Source: Euptelea pleiosperma (Eukaryota > Streptophyta > Magnoliopsida > Ranunculales > Eupteleaceae). From it: 64,000 bases of DNA. The position numbers were made by a program, and so were the translations under genes. The notes below the pieces were generated by a model. It made no database searches, had not been told where the DNA came from, and was given only the letters and a program-made list of their open reading frames with translations. The stretch lies in the NCBI GenBank assembly GCA_035048495.1, contig CM068552.1, forward strand, positions 23,562,154-23,626,153, given 5' to 3'. Numbering within the stretch: position 1 is the stretch's first letter; every line of letters begins with the position of its first letter. Below are positions 12,145 to 24,169 of this stretch, piece by piece.

Positions 12145-13020
12145 TTGTTTGGGTTATCTACACTTCTCCTTCCATGTGCAGGTGCAATGCTCGGTATACA
12201 TAAATTTCATTGCAAAATAAGTAATCTAGGCGTTGGATCTAAGCAGCCTTATTGGTGGAAGAAGAAAGCGATGCCATTACCATTGACTAATATCTCACAA
12301 ATCTTTCTCATCAAGCTAGTCTTCCATGTGCTGACCTCAACATACATGTTCAACCCCCCTTGGTAATGAGATGTTCATTTACACTCATTTCATTTGCATC
12401 AGATACAAACACTTTAAAGTTTGGACAACTTAGAGATTCACATTGACATAAATAAAAGCAACATCACTCAGGACAAATGGATGCAAGCACAAATAAACAA
12501 TGGCTATCTACCTAGGCAACAAACTCGACCTTGATACACAATTCCCCTCCAAAAAACCAACGGCCTACACCCAACACCCAAGTTGCCAATCTGCAACCCA
12601 ATTTAACACAGTAAACAGTGATTCACTAACACTTCCTTTAAACCCAAAACGATCTGAGAAAGGGCATCAAACCTATTTGAGTATTCAATATTTTCTCTTA
12701 TTACATTTAGGGTCCTTTACCTTGTCACCACAAAACCCAAAACCCTTCATAGTAATGAAAGAAAGAATGAATGCTAATTAATCTTCCACCATTCTTAGAT
12801 ATTATAATGACGATGGAAAACACAAAATACCTCCATACAACTAACACATCAAATAAGAAAATAAGAACTCTAACAACACCCATGTTAAAGGATATAAAAG
12901 TTAATATCTTTTAACAACTTATTTGTGGAACCCTAAGTGGTGAGACTACCCTTCTCTTTCCATTCTTTATGTTTATTCTCTGTAGAATTTCAAGCCTAAA
13001 TTTCTATGTCAAAATCTTAA
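12145..13020. other. Non-coding, no gene recognised
   Basis: A/T-rich sequence with no convincing exon. Its right end (about 12880-13030) may belong to the LTR remnant whose primer-binding site is at 13032. Confidence 0.35.
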
Positions 13021-13031
13021 TTTACTTTACA

Positions 13032-13043
13032 TGGTATTAGAGC
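13032..13043 (+). promoter_or_regulatory. Degenerate Copia primer-binding site
   Basis: TGGTATTAGAGC differs by one base from the tRNA-iMet binding site. The preceding 150 bp could be the end of a + strand LTR, but no second LTR or coding region follows. Confidence 0.5.
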
Positions 13044-13270
13044 ATATGATCCATTAAGTAGGGTTTCCTATTTTCTTCTTGTTCTTTCCTTCTCTTCTAT
13101 TTTTCTTTCCTTCTTTGTGAAAATAATAACCTAGGGTCTAATTGTGAAACCCTAGGTTTTCCAATCGTTTTTTTTTCTTTCCCTTTTTTGGTGGTTCCTA
13201 CCACCTATACTGTGTGTGGATGTGCAAGCGGTCATTCATACAGAAATACCCCTGTGCTATATTAACACCT

Positions 13271-13612
13271 ATGTGACAAGGACACTCCTTTTTTTAAGAA
13301 TTTTCCATATCGGACACCTTGTCGTATTCACGTGCCGGACACGTGCCGACACACCTTTTCAAACAAATCTCAATATATTCAAAAATTGTTTCTAGCTATT
13401 ATTTGTACATGCTTTATGTGATTTTAATGTATATCAGCTTAATTTAAATTCTTTTTATATTGCATACTTACACGGTCTAAAATATTTAAAAGATATATAT
13501 TCAGCATAAAGGATGAACTGTACGGACGAGTTGTTGGGTTTGTCGGGGTCAGCGTGTCTGACACTCCGTATTTGTGTCAGACACCGATGGATGTGTCCAT
13601 GTCCTTGTTACA
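13271..13612. mobile_element. Short inverted-repeat element (copy 1)
   Basis: The stretch starts TGTGACAAGGACAC and ends GTGTCCATGTCCTTGTTACA, giving imperfect inverted ends. A second copy in opposite orientation lies at about 53908-54730, where it is interrupted by another element. No target duplication could be fixed. Confidence 0.6.
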
Positions 13613-13730
13613 AGATTGACTATAAAAATACACGAAGCAAAGTCTCACGTACATTTAGAAAACCAATTTAAAGTACTTGTTAATTATAGATAATACCATC
13701 ATATGCTTGACAATAAAATTGCATATTTTC

Positions 13731-13955
13731 TGATGAACAGTGTCATGATGAACAGTAACTGATGAATGTGCCACGATGAACAGTAATGACGGAGATGGAG
13801 ATTAGGAGAAGAATCAGAAGTGCTCTGATACCATGTGAGAAAATTTAGGGTTTAGTGGAGCAATAGAGGAAAATGAGAAAAGGGAAAGAATGATGAGAGT
13901 ACAGGAGAAACCAAACTAGGTTAGATAACCCCTAGTCCGCCTCCATTGTTATTTA
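13731..13955 (-). mobile_element. Copia-type leader, PBS and LTR-end remnant (copy 2)
   Basis: A perfect primer-binding site in - orientation (plus-strand GCTCTGATACCA, 13822-13833) abuts an LTR-like stretch starting TGTGAGAAAATTTAGGG. GATGAACAGTAA-type leader repeats lie on the other side. It is near-identical to 1050-1290. Confidence 0.65.
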
Positions 13956-14248
13956 TAATATACTGACGATGGGGAAGACAAAATACCCCATGCATGTGAT
14001 CCCATGTACTGCATTGAATGCTTTTTCCAAAAGACCAGGTTTTGATCCCTTCTGTCTCTTTAATTATGCTAAGTTTGGTTCCTCATGTTAAACACAAAAA
14101 CATGGACAGATTGGTTATCTCCTGTATTAATTTATCCTTATAAAATTGCATCTCTCTGGTATATTGTTTCCTTTCCCAGCTCATGATTTATTACTTCTCT
14201 ATTTAAACTAGTGTAGTCATGGTATTCTCATGCCTAGCCTTCTTGCAG

Positions 14249-14545
14249 ATCACAACTGAGGTTGCTCTGGTGTTGTTATCTTCTGCAACCATTCTCTTCA
14301 TTATCCCTTTCAGATACATCCTTGCTTTTCTTCTCATCGATCTGTTCACGCGGGAGCTTGAGTTCCGGAGAGAAATGGTTTTGAGGTTCATGAGCTTTCT
14401 CAAGGAACGTTGGAACACTGTCCCTGCAACACCAGTGATTGTGTTACCATTTGAGAGTGATGAAACTGGGTCAGGGAATCCAACTAAGGGTACCAATGAT
14501 CGAGGCAAATCAGAAACAACACAGGGCAGTGGGAAGTCCAGATAG
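14249..14545 (+). CDS. Last exon of a DUF639-like protein
   Basis: A CTTCTTGCAG acceptor ends at 14248. The exon then reads 98 residues to a TAG stop with no interruption. It begins ITTEVALVLLSSATILFI, a likely membrane segment, runs through PFRYILAFLLIDLFTRELEF and FLKERWNTVPATPV, and ends in a polar Gly/Ser/Lys-rich tail. The pattern of membrane helix, FTRE-FR, then RWxxVPAxPV and an acidic tail resembles the C-terminus of plant DUF639 proteins as I remember them; their function is not established. No upstream exon was found to the left, where an LTR remnant lies within 300 bp. This may therefore be the end of a gene with distant exons or an isolated fragment. The frame is intact and an AATAAA signal follows. 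Confidence 0.5.
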   Translation: MTTEVALVLLSSATILFIIPFRYILAFLLIDLFTRELEFRREMVLRFMSFLKERWNTVPATPVIVLPFESDETGSGNPTKGTNDRGKSETTQGSGKSR

Positions 14546-14627
14546 AGCTAATTGTTTGATGTTCATTATGTAATATATGTGCATGTACGGGGGCTATATA
14601 GTAGTTAAAAACAATGTTTATTCAATC

Positions 14628-14633
14628 AATAAA
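14628..14633 (+). terminator. Polyadenylation signal AATAAA
   Basis: AATAAA lies 83 bases after the stop of the DUF639-like exon, a normal spacing for a plant 3' UTR. This supports the exon being a true gene end. Confidence 0.45.
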
Positions 14634-15482
14634 TCAGCGACCATATCTTAATTTTTGTCTTCGAGTAATATTCTTGCAATTCCTTGTTTAGAAAATTGAA
14701 CCGTCTTTCCTTTTCAAATAATGATAATTGTAATCTTTTCCAAGCACCATTGATATTACTCCAGTTGATTTCAGGGGATATTTTGAAATGCAGGTACTTG
14801 CAGCAATAGGCGTACATTCAGAACTTACCACAAGAACCCTATTCGCTATCTGCCATGGAGTGCATGGTCCAAAATCAGGCCAGGTCAAACATTGGCCTGG
14901 TGGCAAGTTCTGAATACATGTAAAAGGTTCTTTATGGACTTGACGTCTCAACCTCATCTCTCTACCCTATCACCTCATTGATTCAGGACGAGAGAGTAAG
15001 GTTTTGAGGCAAAAACTTGTGGAAGGCTGGCTAACACAAGATCAAGTACAAAACTAAATTTCGAAAATCAACTCGAATTTTTGCTAAAAGTAGAGTTGAC
15101 TTGTGGTGTCAAGTTCTGTAAATTAACTTAAATTGACAAGTTATCATTTTTGCAATTTTTAATCATTTCAAATTCTTAAAAGTAGAATTAATCAAGTTCA
15201 GTTTTTCTTGTAAAAGAAATACTCCATATGTAGTCTTGCATATAGTTGCTTTCAAAATTAACACAAAGTTGAGGGAAGAGAGGGATAGCCACTTCATGCA
15301 ATAAATGATTCAGCTCATGAGGAGATTTCAACAGTGGATGTAGGTGTTTCACGGAACCACTATAAATATTGTCTTGTGAATATGTTGATTACTTCTTGCT
15401 TGCAATTCTTTCATGGTTGAATGCTTGCCTTAGTAATCGTGTTTGATTAAGGGTCAAAGTTTTAAGTTGGCAATTACTTTTT
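14634..15482. other. Non-coding, no gene recognised
   Basis: No coding sequence was supported. A short imperfect inverted repeat around AGTTCTGAAT occurs at about 14815-14920. Confidence 0.35.
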
Positions 15483-15682
15483 GGGTCGGGCTCCGTTGAC
15501 AGCCATAAAATGACAGGATTCTGTACAGAACACAAATATGTGCCACATGGCACACTCTTAGAGAACTCTGACCGTATGGATGTTTGGCCAATCCCTAGGT
15601 GGACCTACAAACCAAACTTCAGCCTGATATTGTGTCCTGTAGAGAATCCTGTCATTTTAGGGCTGTCAACGGAGCCTGACCC
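15483..15682. mobile_element. Mutator-like miniature element, 200 bp
   Basis: Inverted ends of about 50 bp start GGGTCGGGCTCCGTTGAC and end with its near-complement at 15682. They are flanked by a perfect 9-bp target duplication TTACTTTTT (15474-15482 and 15683-15691). A 9-bp duplication points to Mutator-like transposase. The interior shares GACCGTATGGATGTTTGGCC and GTGCCACATGGCACAC-type blocks with the element at 23692-24095. Confidence 0.85.
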
Positions 15683-15806
15683 TTACTTTTTATTGGTCAT
15701 ATACACTACACTCTAGGACCTACCTTGCATAGTATATGGCAAGGGAATTTCAGGTACGACCATAAATTATGCCAAATAACATATTTTCCTCAATCCAATC
15801 TAACTA

Positions 15807-16091
15807 TGGTGTACCCTCATAGAAGATGAATCAATGGTTGATTTTTGGTGAAGATGATCTATATGTTGAGGAGATCATCCTCTCAAAAATTCAAATCATT
15901 CTGATAGTCATAGACTGGTTTAGAATTTGAAGAATTATGGACCGTCAATTTTTACCGTGTAACTTGAAAACCACATTTAACGGGGTTAGAAATTTCAGAA
16001 TGGGCTGATTTTTGTTGGGGTTATCTATATGGTGAGGAGATCATCCTCACCAAAAATCAGCCCATTGATTCATCTCTATGAGGGTACACCA
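15807..16091. mobile_element. Inverted-repeat miniature element
   Basis: The ends TGGTGTACCCTCATAG and CTATGAGGGTACACCA are exact complements. The arms continue as imperfect inverted repeats (GATGAATCAATGG, TTTTTGGTGA). No convincing target duplication was seen. Similar TTTTTGGTGAGGATGATC blocks recur at 24170-24250. Confidence 0.7.
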
Positions 16092-17717
16092 AGGTGTTGG
16101 TCAAAACTGTTGGTCACCGGAACCCGACCCAAAAAAGAGGATCCACTATCATAAGATTGCCAAAGAAGAGACAGAACTACAGCCACAATCAGAATAATAA
16201 ATGCAGGATGAGTAGGTTGAGGTATCAAGCACGGCTCTTCAAGATCGGATCATTTTCACATCTAAAATGGTACTTAGACTAAGATCATGTACTATGATGC
16301 AACTCAGAGCTAAGTCTGGATATAGGTCGTTGCATTCAACATGAAATTGGATCTGAATCTACTTAAATTCAACCTGGTGTCAAATCTGGGTCTCCTTTAT
16401 AAATTAAAAAAAAGGACTAATCTCAAGCCGACACATGTCATCCTGAACCTGATTGATATGTGTCACACCTCAATCCCGAGTATACCAAATCCGACCCATG
16501 ACATCTTGGTCTGACCCAAAGTCTGCAACCAAGACCCATGGTTTCGAAGGTCATGACGTAAGGTTAAAGTAAAAGTCCAGAAGTATCCAGTTGTGCCATT
16601 GCTAGGTTCCGAAATACACAAGCTAATAAATTAAAGCCCATTCCTAACGGGCCATCTCAACTAAAAAAATGAAATAATTGAAGACCATTGGAAAAATAGT
16701 GTAGAAATCGGAATATCTAACTAATGGATACGAACAAACCTATTTCAAAAACTTGCAGAACCTATCGGTCTTGCAGAAGCTCCTGAGAACTAAATTCTTA
16801 GAGTTAGAAAACCTACCACCTATATCTAGAAACTAGACTTAAAGATTTAGTATATGGGTACAATAAGGGGTGTTTTTTCCACAAAAATGAAGAAGGTAGA
16901 AATATTAATTCTGATGTACAGAAATAGAGCTGACACCATCTTAGTGTCTGATTCTTAGAAGAAAAAAAACACAGAGACCCTATTGGGGCTGACGACCCAA
17001 ATCTAGAAAGAAGAAAGATAGGGGGATCTACTGGAACTTTCTTAAGGGGTCTTTTAGAAGAAATTTTAAAAGATCGGGAGTCTCGAAGTTGTACTTCAGA
17101 GCTTTAAAGGCAGAAACCTCCTACAGAAAACAAATCATATAAAATTGTCTAGTTATCTAAATCAGGTGATTTCATAGCAACTTGAAAGATAACTGATAAA
17201 TCTACAACTTTTATGTTCTAATGTAAAACAAAAAATAAACAGAACAAACCCCAAAAACATAACAACAGTATTTTTACAGAAAAATAGTCAAAAAATAGAA
17301 CATAAACAGTGACTTGTAAATAGCAACATGTGAAGCATTAAAACTAACTTCCAATTCATACAAAACTGAATCAAAATCGTCCAATAACTGCAAAAGACAT
17401 GAAATAAAACCTAACTATTACAATTGCATAATTAAAATTCCCAATACATGGTCTTAAGCATAAATTAAAATAAACTAAAACTTTGTCAACTTCACCTGAC
17501 CAGCCATGCACTCTGTTGAGTAAATCTGAAACATGTAAGTGGGGGAATGAGATGAGAAGCTCAGTAGGTGCACTCCACTACCCATGCATCTATGGGGATG
17601 AGCGGTTAACCACGGAAAACAATATCAAAAACCACAATACCGAAAATATAATTTTAGAAGAAAAATGAAGCATTAGTAAATAATAACATTGATTCACCAG
17701 TAATACAATCCGGTGAA
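16092..17717. other. Non-coding, no gene recognised
   Basis: A/T-rich DNA with no supported coding region, and no ends or target duplications that I could define. Confidence 0.35.
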
Positions 17718-17725
17718 GCGTAACC

Positions 17726-18573
17726 TAGGGCTGCAACTTGGGCAGGCTGAACCCAACTTTGATTGGGTTTGGGTTGGGTTGACAAGTGTCGGGCTCGGGC
17801 TCGGGCTCGGTCCTGAATTCTAAAGCCCGATTAAAACTCGGGTTGGGCTCGAGCTGAGGTCTTGTGCAACCCGACCCGACCCGAGCCCGATCAAGCATTT
17901 AAGTACCTAATGAAACCCTAAGTCCCTAACAACTATTCCTCACTTCTTTGCATCTTTCTCTCTCTCTCTCCCTAGTCCCTCCTTTCCATCCCTCTCTCTC
18001 CTACTCCCCTCTCTCTCCCTCCCCAGTGGACAAAGAGAAAGCCGTTGCCGCCACCTCTGTGATCTCTCTCTCTCTCTCTCTCCTTCTCCCTGGTGGACAA
18101 AGGATGTCTAAAGAGCCATCGCACCAGTCATCATTGAATCTGGCGCCGATACATTCGCCGCCATTTACAATAGAGAGTTGGTGAGGGTGCATGGCTTTCT
18201 GACCTTTGCCAAGAGAGGTTTGAAGTTGGGGAGAAGAAGACTTCCAAGAGGGGTTTTTTGTATTTTAGATCGTTTTTGTTCAAAAATTCTATTCTTTGTT
18301 TGGATTGATGCGGTATACATATATATTTGTTTAAGAATTGTGTCTCTGTTTCGATTTTGGATTTCCAGAGGGGGTCTCACCATAGGGTTAGTTGATTTTT
18401 TATTTTTTTTTGTAAAAACAATACAACCCGAAGAACCTGATCGGGTTGGGCTCGAGCTGAGTAATTGAAGCCCGACCTCGGGTTGGGCTCGGGCTCAGGC
18501 TGGAGGGTCTGAAGGTCGGGTTGGGCTTGGGCCGACTCCTAACCCGACCCAACCCGCCCAAGTTGCAGCCCTA
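17726..18573. mobile_element. hAT-type miniature element, 848 bp
   Basis: Perfect 18-bp inverted ends TAGGGCTGCAACTTGGGC are flanked by 8-bp duplications GCGTAACC (17718-17725) and GAGTAACC (18574-18581), one mismatch. Sub-terminal regions are rich in GGGCTCGGG/CCCGAGCCC repeats and the middle is CT-rich. No transposase is present. A related right end is at 24955-25078. Confidence 0.85.
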
Positions 18574-18581
18574 GAGTAACC

Positions 18582-18938
18582 TCCTCATTATTAACACAAT
18601 CCGAAAGCATAAATATTACCTTTTCCGAAATTCTCATAGCCCAATAGCCTGCTAGGCTCTCAACAACCTCCACCACATGGATCCAAATGGTTTAAGGTCT
18701 TTCACCCAAGGGAGCACAAATGCCCTTCTTGCTTACCAAGGCATCCAAAAGGATCATACCCTCTATCCATCAGGGCGTCTAGTTGAAAACCCTCTAACCA
18801 TTCCCAACGTGCTTTTTAGCCACCAAGGTAATAAAAAAAACAGCAATAGAGATGCATTGATAATAATAAGAAACCCAAAAAATCCAAACAAACATGTAAA
18901 ATTAATGAAAAAATTATAACTCAAGATTTAACTGGGTG
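18582..18938. other. Non-coding, no gene recognised
   Basis: Nothing coding was supported. An open frame at 18677-18919 has no recognisable domain. Confidence 0.35.
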
Positions 18939-19966
18939 ATTGGGCTAAAATTCGTCGCTATATGTTATACCGACGGCCAGGCCGACCGTCGCTATAAATT
19001 TCGTCAATAAAAGATATTACCGACAGTCAGCTCAAAAATGCCCGTCACAAAAACACTTCGTGGATTGAAAAATTAATATACCGACAGGCAACACCGTCAG
19101 TATATAGGGCATACCGTCAGTATATACAAATATAATTTTATATTCGTGAAAAAGTTTTACCGAGGGTCAAAGCCGACGCTGTAAGCGACATATAGTGACG
19201 AAATTTTACTGACCGTCGGTATTAATCACATGTAGCGACAGCCACAGACCGTCGGTATATCTCAATTTATTTATACTACCAAACCTTTTAGCGATGGCCA
19301 CTGACCGTTGCTATAACATGTATATACCGACGGCCAGCACATTGACCGTCACTATAAGATATATATAGAGAGAGGGCCAGATAAGCCAACTGTCGCTATA
19401 AGACATATATAGCGACGGTCAGTGGCCATCGCTAAAAGGTTTGGTAGTATAAAAAAAATTTTAATTTTTTTGCATAATTTGTTGTACCTGTAATGTATAT
19501 AATACCGTATTTCTCTATTCCATGTCCATTTAATCAAATCAGAGAGTAAAGAAAATAAAAAATTCAATATCTTAAATAATTAAATTTCTACAATATTGAC
19601 TGTTTCAAATTTAACAATGTTATAAAAGTTTCAAAAATCAATCTGGAAGAGTAGAAGACACGATTAATCAGCATCTAGGCCCTACAAAACAAATAAAAGT
19701 AAAATAATTAATATATAAAATGTTAAGATTCAATGTAAACGAAATGAAGAATTAAAGTTAAACTTAAAAACCTTGAAATGTCTAACTGACTACAGATTCC
19801 TAACCGGACATCTATTTTTTAGCCCGTCTCATCCAGCATATTTGTTTCTACACAATAGAAGTGTTGTAACGGTTGGGTATTTTACCGTCGCTATACGTAT
19901 ATTTAGAGACGATTTTGCCTAGCCGTCGTTAAAAGTCCGTCGCTATAAGTCGAATTTCTTGTAGTG
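18939..19966. mobile_element. CACTA-like non-autonomous element
   Basis: The right end, read on the - strand, begins CACTACAAGAAATTCG, the signature end of plant CACTA elements. The interior consists of repeated ACCGACGG / TAGCGACGG blocks in both orientations, typical of sub-terminal transposase-binding repeats. A 3-bp GTG occurs on both sides (18936-18938 and 19967-19969). The left end is degenerate, so its boundary is approximate. No transposase is seen. Confidence 0.65.
19272..19451. repeat. 44-bp near-perfect hairpin inside the CACTA-like element
   Basis: Arms 19272-19315 and 19408-19451 are complementary with a single mismatch and a 92-bp loop. The arm contains TTTTAGCGATGGCCACTGAC. 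A transcript across it would fold into a long duplex. Confidence 0.85.
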
Positions 19967-19969
19967 GTG

Positions 19970-22900
19970 GGCAGCATGCCCCTGCTGGGGGTCTTGGGAA
20001 ATTTCACAGTTTCATATTTTGTGCAGGTTTCCATGTTGATTTGAGATTAGGAGTTTAAACCTTTTATTTTTTTAAATCTACGTCTAATCAAGTTTCCAAA
20101 ACACTTTTGTTTATATTTTGACATATGGATTTATTGGCAAATTTTAAAAGTTCTACATGGGGGTTTTGTTCGCATGCAATGCAATCGATCGGTTCTAGAG
20201 GGTGGTCGACTACTTGAATAACGCAACCAATTATACAACTCATAAAGCAATAAATGAACACATGATTTTTATGTGGAAACCCTTCACGGGAAAAACTACA
20301 GAACCTAGTCCTGGTGAAGAAAGTGCACTACAAATAAGTTAAAGGATCGAGACAAGTTTACCCAACGTGACTCTATTCCCACTGAATTGACTCTAATCAC
20401 TAGACGTCTTCAACCGATGTCCTTTGTGGCCCTTGAAAGAGTTATCTACACGTCGACATCTTATCAATGCCCTCTCCACACGATCTTTCACCACACATGA
20501 TCCATCCTAAATCACACAAGATCCATTCTTGATCTCACACCATGTTCAATTTCTGAGCAATTTAAAGTAGAAGGTTTATTGAGTTTGTGGTTGATCGATC
20601 AAACCCGATTCATCTCAATAAAAGAGGATGTATCCCATCTCTAAAGCTCCAAGCTCAAAGTAAAATAGGGCACTTGATGGCTCTTCAAGTTCATATAGAA
20701 GTAGAGATAGATTAGGGTTTAATCATCAATGGGGCTCTCTAGGATTGCTAAGGTTTTCATTTAAAACATCCCTTTTATTGTAGAAACACTCCCATAGAGA
20801 ATATTCCTAAATCTGAAGTAGTTATGACTGTAACCGAATTTGGTTATGCAAATCTACGCTTGTCGGATCAATCCATTTAATGGTTAGATTGATCTGGTAT
20901 CTTAGATAGACCGAAGTTTTGTCATGGATCCGTGTCATATTGATCCAACTAGTGATCATATCGATTCAATCTCTCAGACAAACGAAGCAATGTTATCTAA
21001 GGCCTGTCGAATTGATCCAATCTTGGATCCATATTGGATCGATCCGTCCTATACACGGATCAATTCGATTTGTGCATCATAAAATGCACAAATCGATCCA
21101 ATTTCAGATCCAAAGGGCATGAAAACCAATTATAGGCTTAGGAAAAGTTTAGAAAACCATTTTTAAACTATTAATTAGTCTCTTAAAGAGTTAAATTGTC
21201 TCTAGGTCACTTACCATCCTAAGGTATGAGTCGACAAAGCTTTCTCGAGGTCTTTAGTCTTCGCTACAGGCTTTAATTGACACAACACTAGCCAGTACTC
21301 AAGGTGACACCTAAACCTATGTCAACGAAATTTTCCAAACACAAAAGTACATGATACATGGACTCTACACTTATTGTTGTCCAACATATTTTTTTGATAA
21401 TCTACATTAAATCTGATTTCCATAAATATTCAATAGGTTCATGTTAGCTAAGAAACGAGTTCTCAATGATTTTTGCAAGACACGTAGTTATTTTCTAAAA
21501 ATCCAGTACCTACACTATTTTGAAATGAATATATAACACCCCAGCCTTAGTTTTGAGATCTTAGACCAAATTTCTATCATGGCATTTTTTTGTTAGGATT
21601 CCAAATTGATATGGTACGTTTGATCTAGACATCGATTGTGGAAGTTATGAATTTTTTATCAACGATTGCTCTTGTGAAGCAAATGTAGAGTGTTAAGTTG
21701 TATTCACATAAACCCTTTTTAAGCATAATGTGGACCCAAATACTTCATTATTAACTTACCTTACACCCTGGGTCCTAAGTCATGGATTTAGATTACGGGT
21801 GAGGCCGAGGGACACAGATCGGGTCTTGGGCCCTGGGATTAGGGCGTGACAGAGGTGGTGTTATCCCTAACGATGGAGGATGTTTATCCATGGTGCGCTA
21901 GGCCAGACCATGTCAACCTAGGCTCACTCAAGTACAACCATACTCTTGAACCCAAGTGATAGCCAAATCAACCCCCATTAATACCATTGTTTTCTATGAG
22001 TCTCTTCAAGATTCATGTCATTCTCTTATAGCTACAACTAGAGTATTTTAATAGGTCTTTAATGGTGAGGACAAGACCTTCTTTCTCTTTGAGAGGGAAG
22101 AAGAAGGCACCACAATGTACCTTATTTGAAGCGTTAATTGGTATGCTTAACACCTTTTTAGGGAAGAGAAAACAATCCATATCAGGGACCACTTACTTTA
22201 GGGGCAAGGACTCGTGACAAAGGATCCCTCAAAATATTGAAAGGCAAGGGATCTGAAACCCTAAGTATCAAGTGCCTTACACAACTCTACTGAATTTCCC
22301 ATTCGAAATCCTACCAATCAAGGATTTTATGCTAAAGTTCCTTTGGGAACCCAACTTGAAAACTCGTGCCTCGAATCAACAAAGACCCAAGTCCATTATT
22401 ACTACTCCAATGGTTCTGATCAGGGAATATATCATACTATCCTAACCAATAACACCTAAGGTCCCCCAATGAGGAAAGCACCACACACTTTTTGGCTCCC
22501 TCTAGAAAGTAGTTTCTGTTCCCATAGCCTTAACAAGGTGAACCCTTAATGCTTCCAGGGATGTAGGGTTACCTTATAAGTCTCATGTTCCAACTAGGAG
22601 GGCAAAACTCATCCCACCCATGCTGCACAGAAATACACAATATATGTCCCCCAAATTGGGGGCAATAACAATCCACCTTAGTTCTGATTGGAGGCATCTG
22701 CCTACATCCAATGTCCTTAATTAGGAATTGATAAAGGCTAGTTGTAATACCCCCAGGTTTTTCTTGACCCGAATTGATATGGAAGTTAGTGTAGGCCCAT
22801 ATTGCTTTCTTGCTTAAATCCCATTAGGAAGAGGGTTGCATCACTATAAGATAAGACCTCCTAACTTTGTTGGCACTCTTCCCCTCATCAATCATCTACA

Positions 22901-23149
22901 CAACTCTCTCAAGACACAACAATATTATTATAAAAATCTGAAATAAGGACTAAATGGTTCTTCCAGGTTAGTTAGAAACTCTAGACTACCAGCCCATGAT
23001 CTAACCCGTCCCATAAGGGAGATTAGTTCCACGCTTAGCACGAGAATCAAAACTAAAATTAACTTTTGTCCACGTGGGTGTGATATATATTTTGCTGAAT
23101 TTAGAAACAGTCCTTTCCCAACTAGCTTTCACCTCCAAGGAATGCTTCC
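19970..23149. other. Non-coding, no gene recognised
   Basis: About 3.2 kb without a supportable gene. The stretch near 20240-20680 (GTGGAAACCCTTCACGGG block and neighbours) and 21770-21850 look like decayed retroelement sequence, but no LTR pair, primer-binding site or protein motif could be fixed. Confidence 0.35.
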
Positions 23150-23412
23150 TTTAGCAAAGGCAGTAACTGTTGCTTCAGTGTCAGACTCAATCCAAATGTT
23201 TTTCCATGCCTTTGAAAGAGCCCAAGAAGCCCCTCTCATGATAGCAAAACATTCAGCAATTAAGTTAGTAACATAACCTAGACTCTCAGAGCAACAACCA
23301 CTCTACCATTGTTGTCGCAAAAAAACTACTCCCAAGCCTTCCCTATTGGGGTTCCCAATGGTCGCCCCATCATAGTTAATCTTAAAGATACCTAGCTGCG
23401 GAGGGATCCACA
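23150..23412 (-). pseudogene. RNase H-like (RVT_3 type) fragment
   Basis: On the - strand the segment reads GIFKINYDGATIGNPN, then after a frame break LIAECFAIMRGASWALSKAW and IWIESDTEATVTA. This is the order of an RNase H fold: first Asp in YDGA, Glu in AE, Asp in ESD. It resembles the RNase H tail of plant L1 elements or RVT_3 proteins. It is short, frameshifted and has no neighbouring reverse transcriptase. Confidence 0.6.
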
Positions 23413-23691
23413 TACATTAATTCTTTGATTTGAGGGGCTCTCTTTGGTTTCAAACCGATGCCAAGTTTCTTGAGAATAAAAAATTCTGGCCCTTTTCTAT
23501 TTGAGTGGCAACAAACCTAGTGTCAACCAAAATAGTCCCAATGAGGTTCTTGTCTTCCAAACAACCACCATACAAGATACCACCGTAGCGGTCCATAAGT
23601 CTTTGATAATCAGGCTACTATCTTTGATAAGTTTGAAAATTTCCTTCCAATTACTAATCGACCTACAGAAATTGTGGACCCATATATAAAT

Positions 23692-24095
23692 GGTTCAGGC
23701 TCCAATTACCGCCCTAAAATGATGGGCTTCGGTTACATGACACAATATGAGCCACGTGGCACACTCGCTCGTAGAGGACTTTGACCGTATGGATGTTTGG
23801 CCAATCCCTAAGTGGACATACAAATCAAAAATCAGCCTGATTAGTGATTTATAGGCATTGGATTGGACTTATTTTCATGGGTTGATCTCAACTGTGGGAA
23901 TTTGAGCAGTATTTGAGGATCAAAGATCCAATGTCTAGAAATCACTAATCAGGTTGATTTTTGGTTTATAGGTCCACCTAGGGATTGGCCAAACATCCAT
24001 ACGGTCAAGAGTCCTTTAAGAGTGTGCCACGTGGCTCATATTGTGTCCTGTAACCGGAGCCTGTCATTTTAGGGCAGTAACTTGAGCCCCCAACC
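23692..24095. mobile_element. Mutator-like miniature element, 404 bp
   Basis: Long inverted arms of about 170 bp begin GGTTCAGGCTCC and end in the near-complement. They are flanked by 9-bp duplications TATATAAAT and TATATATAT, one mismatch. Arms share GACCGTATGGATGTTTGGCC and GAGCCACGTGGCACAC with the smaller element at 15483-15682, so this is the same family. Confidence 0.78.
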
Positions 24096-24169
24096 TATAT
24101 ATATCTAGGGCGGGGATAAAGTTACTAGTGTTTTTTTACTTATAAAATGACACATGGTCGTGGGAACCA

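Noticed and set aside
18001..18468. Frames within the hAT-type miniature element
   Set aside because: They cross the CT-rich core and show no domain; no transposase residues are seen.
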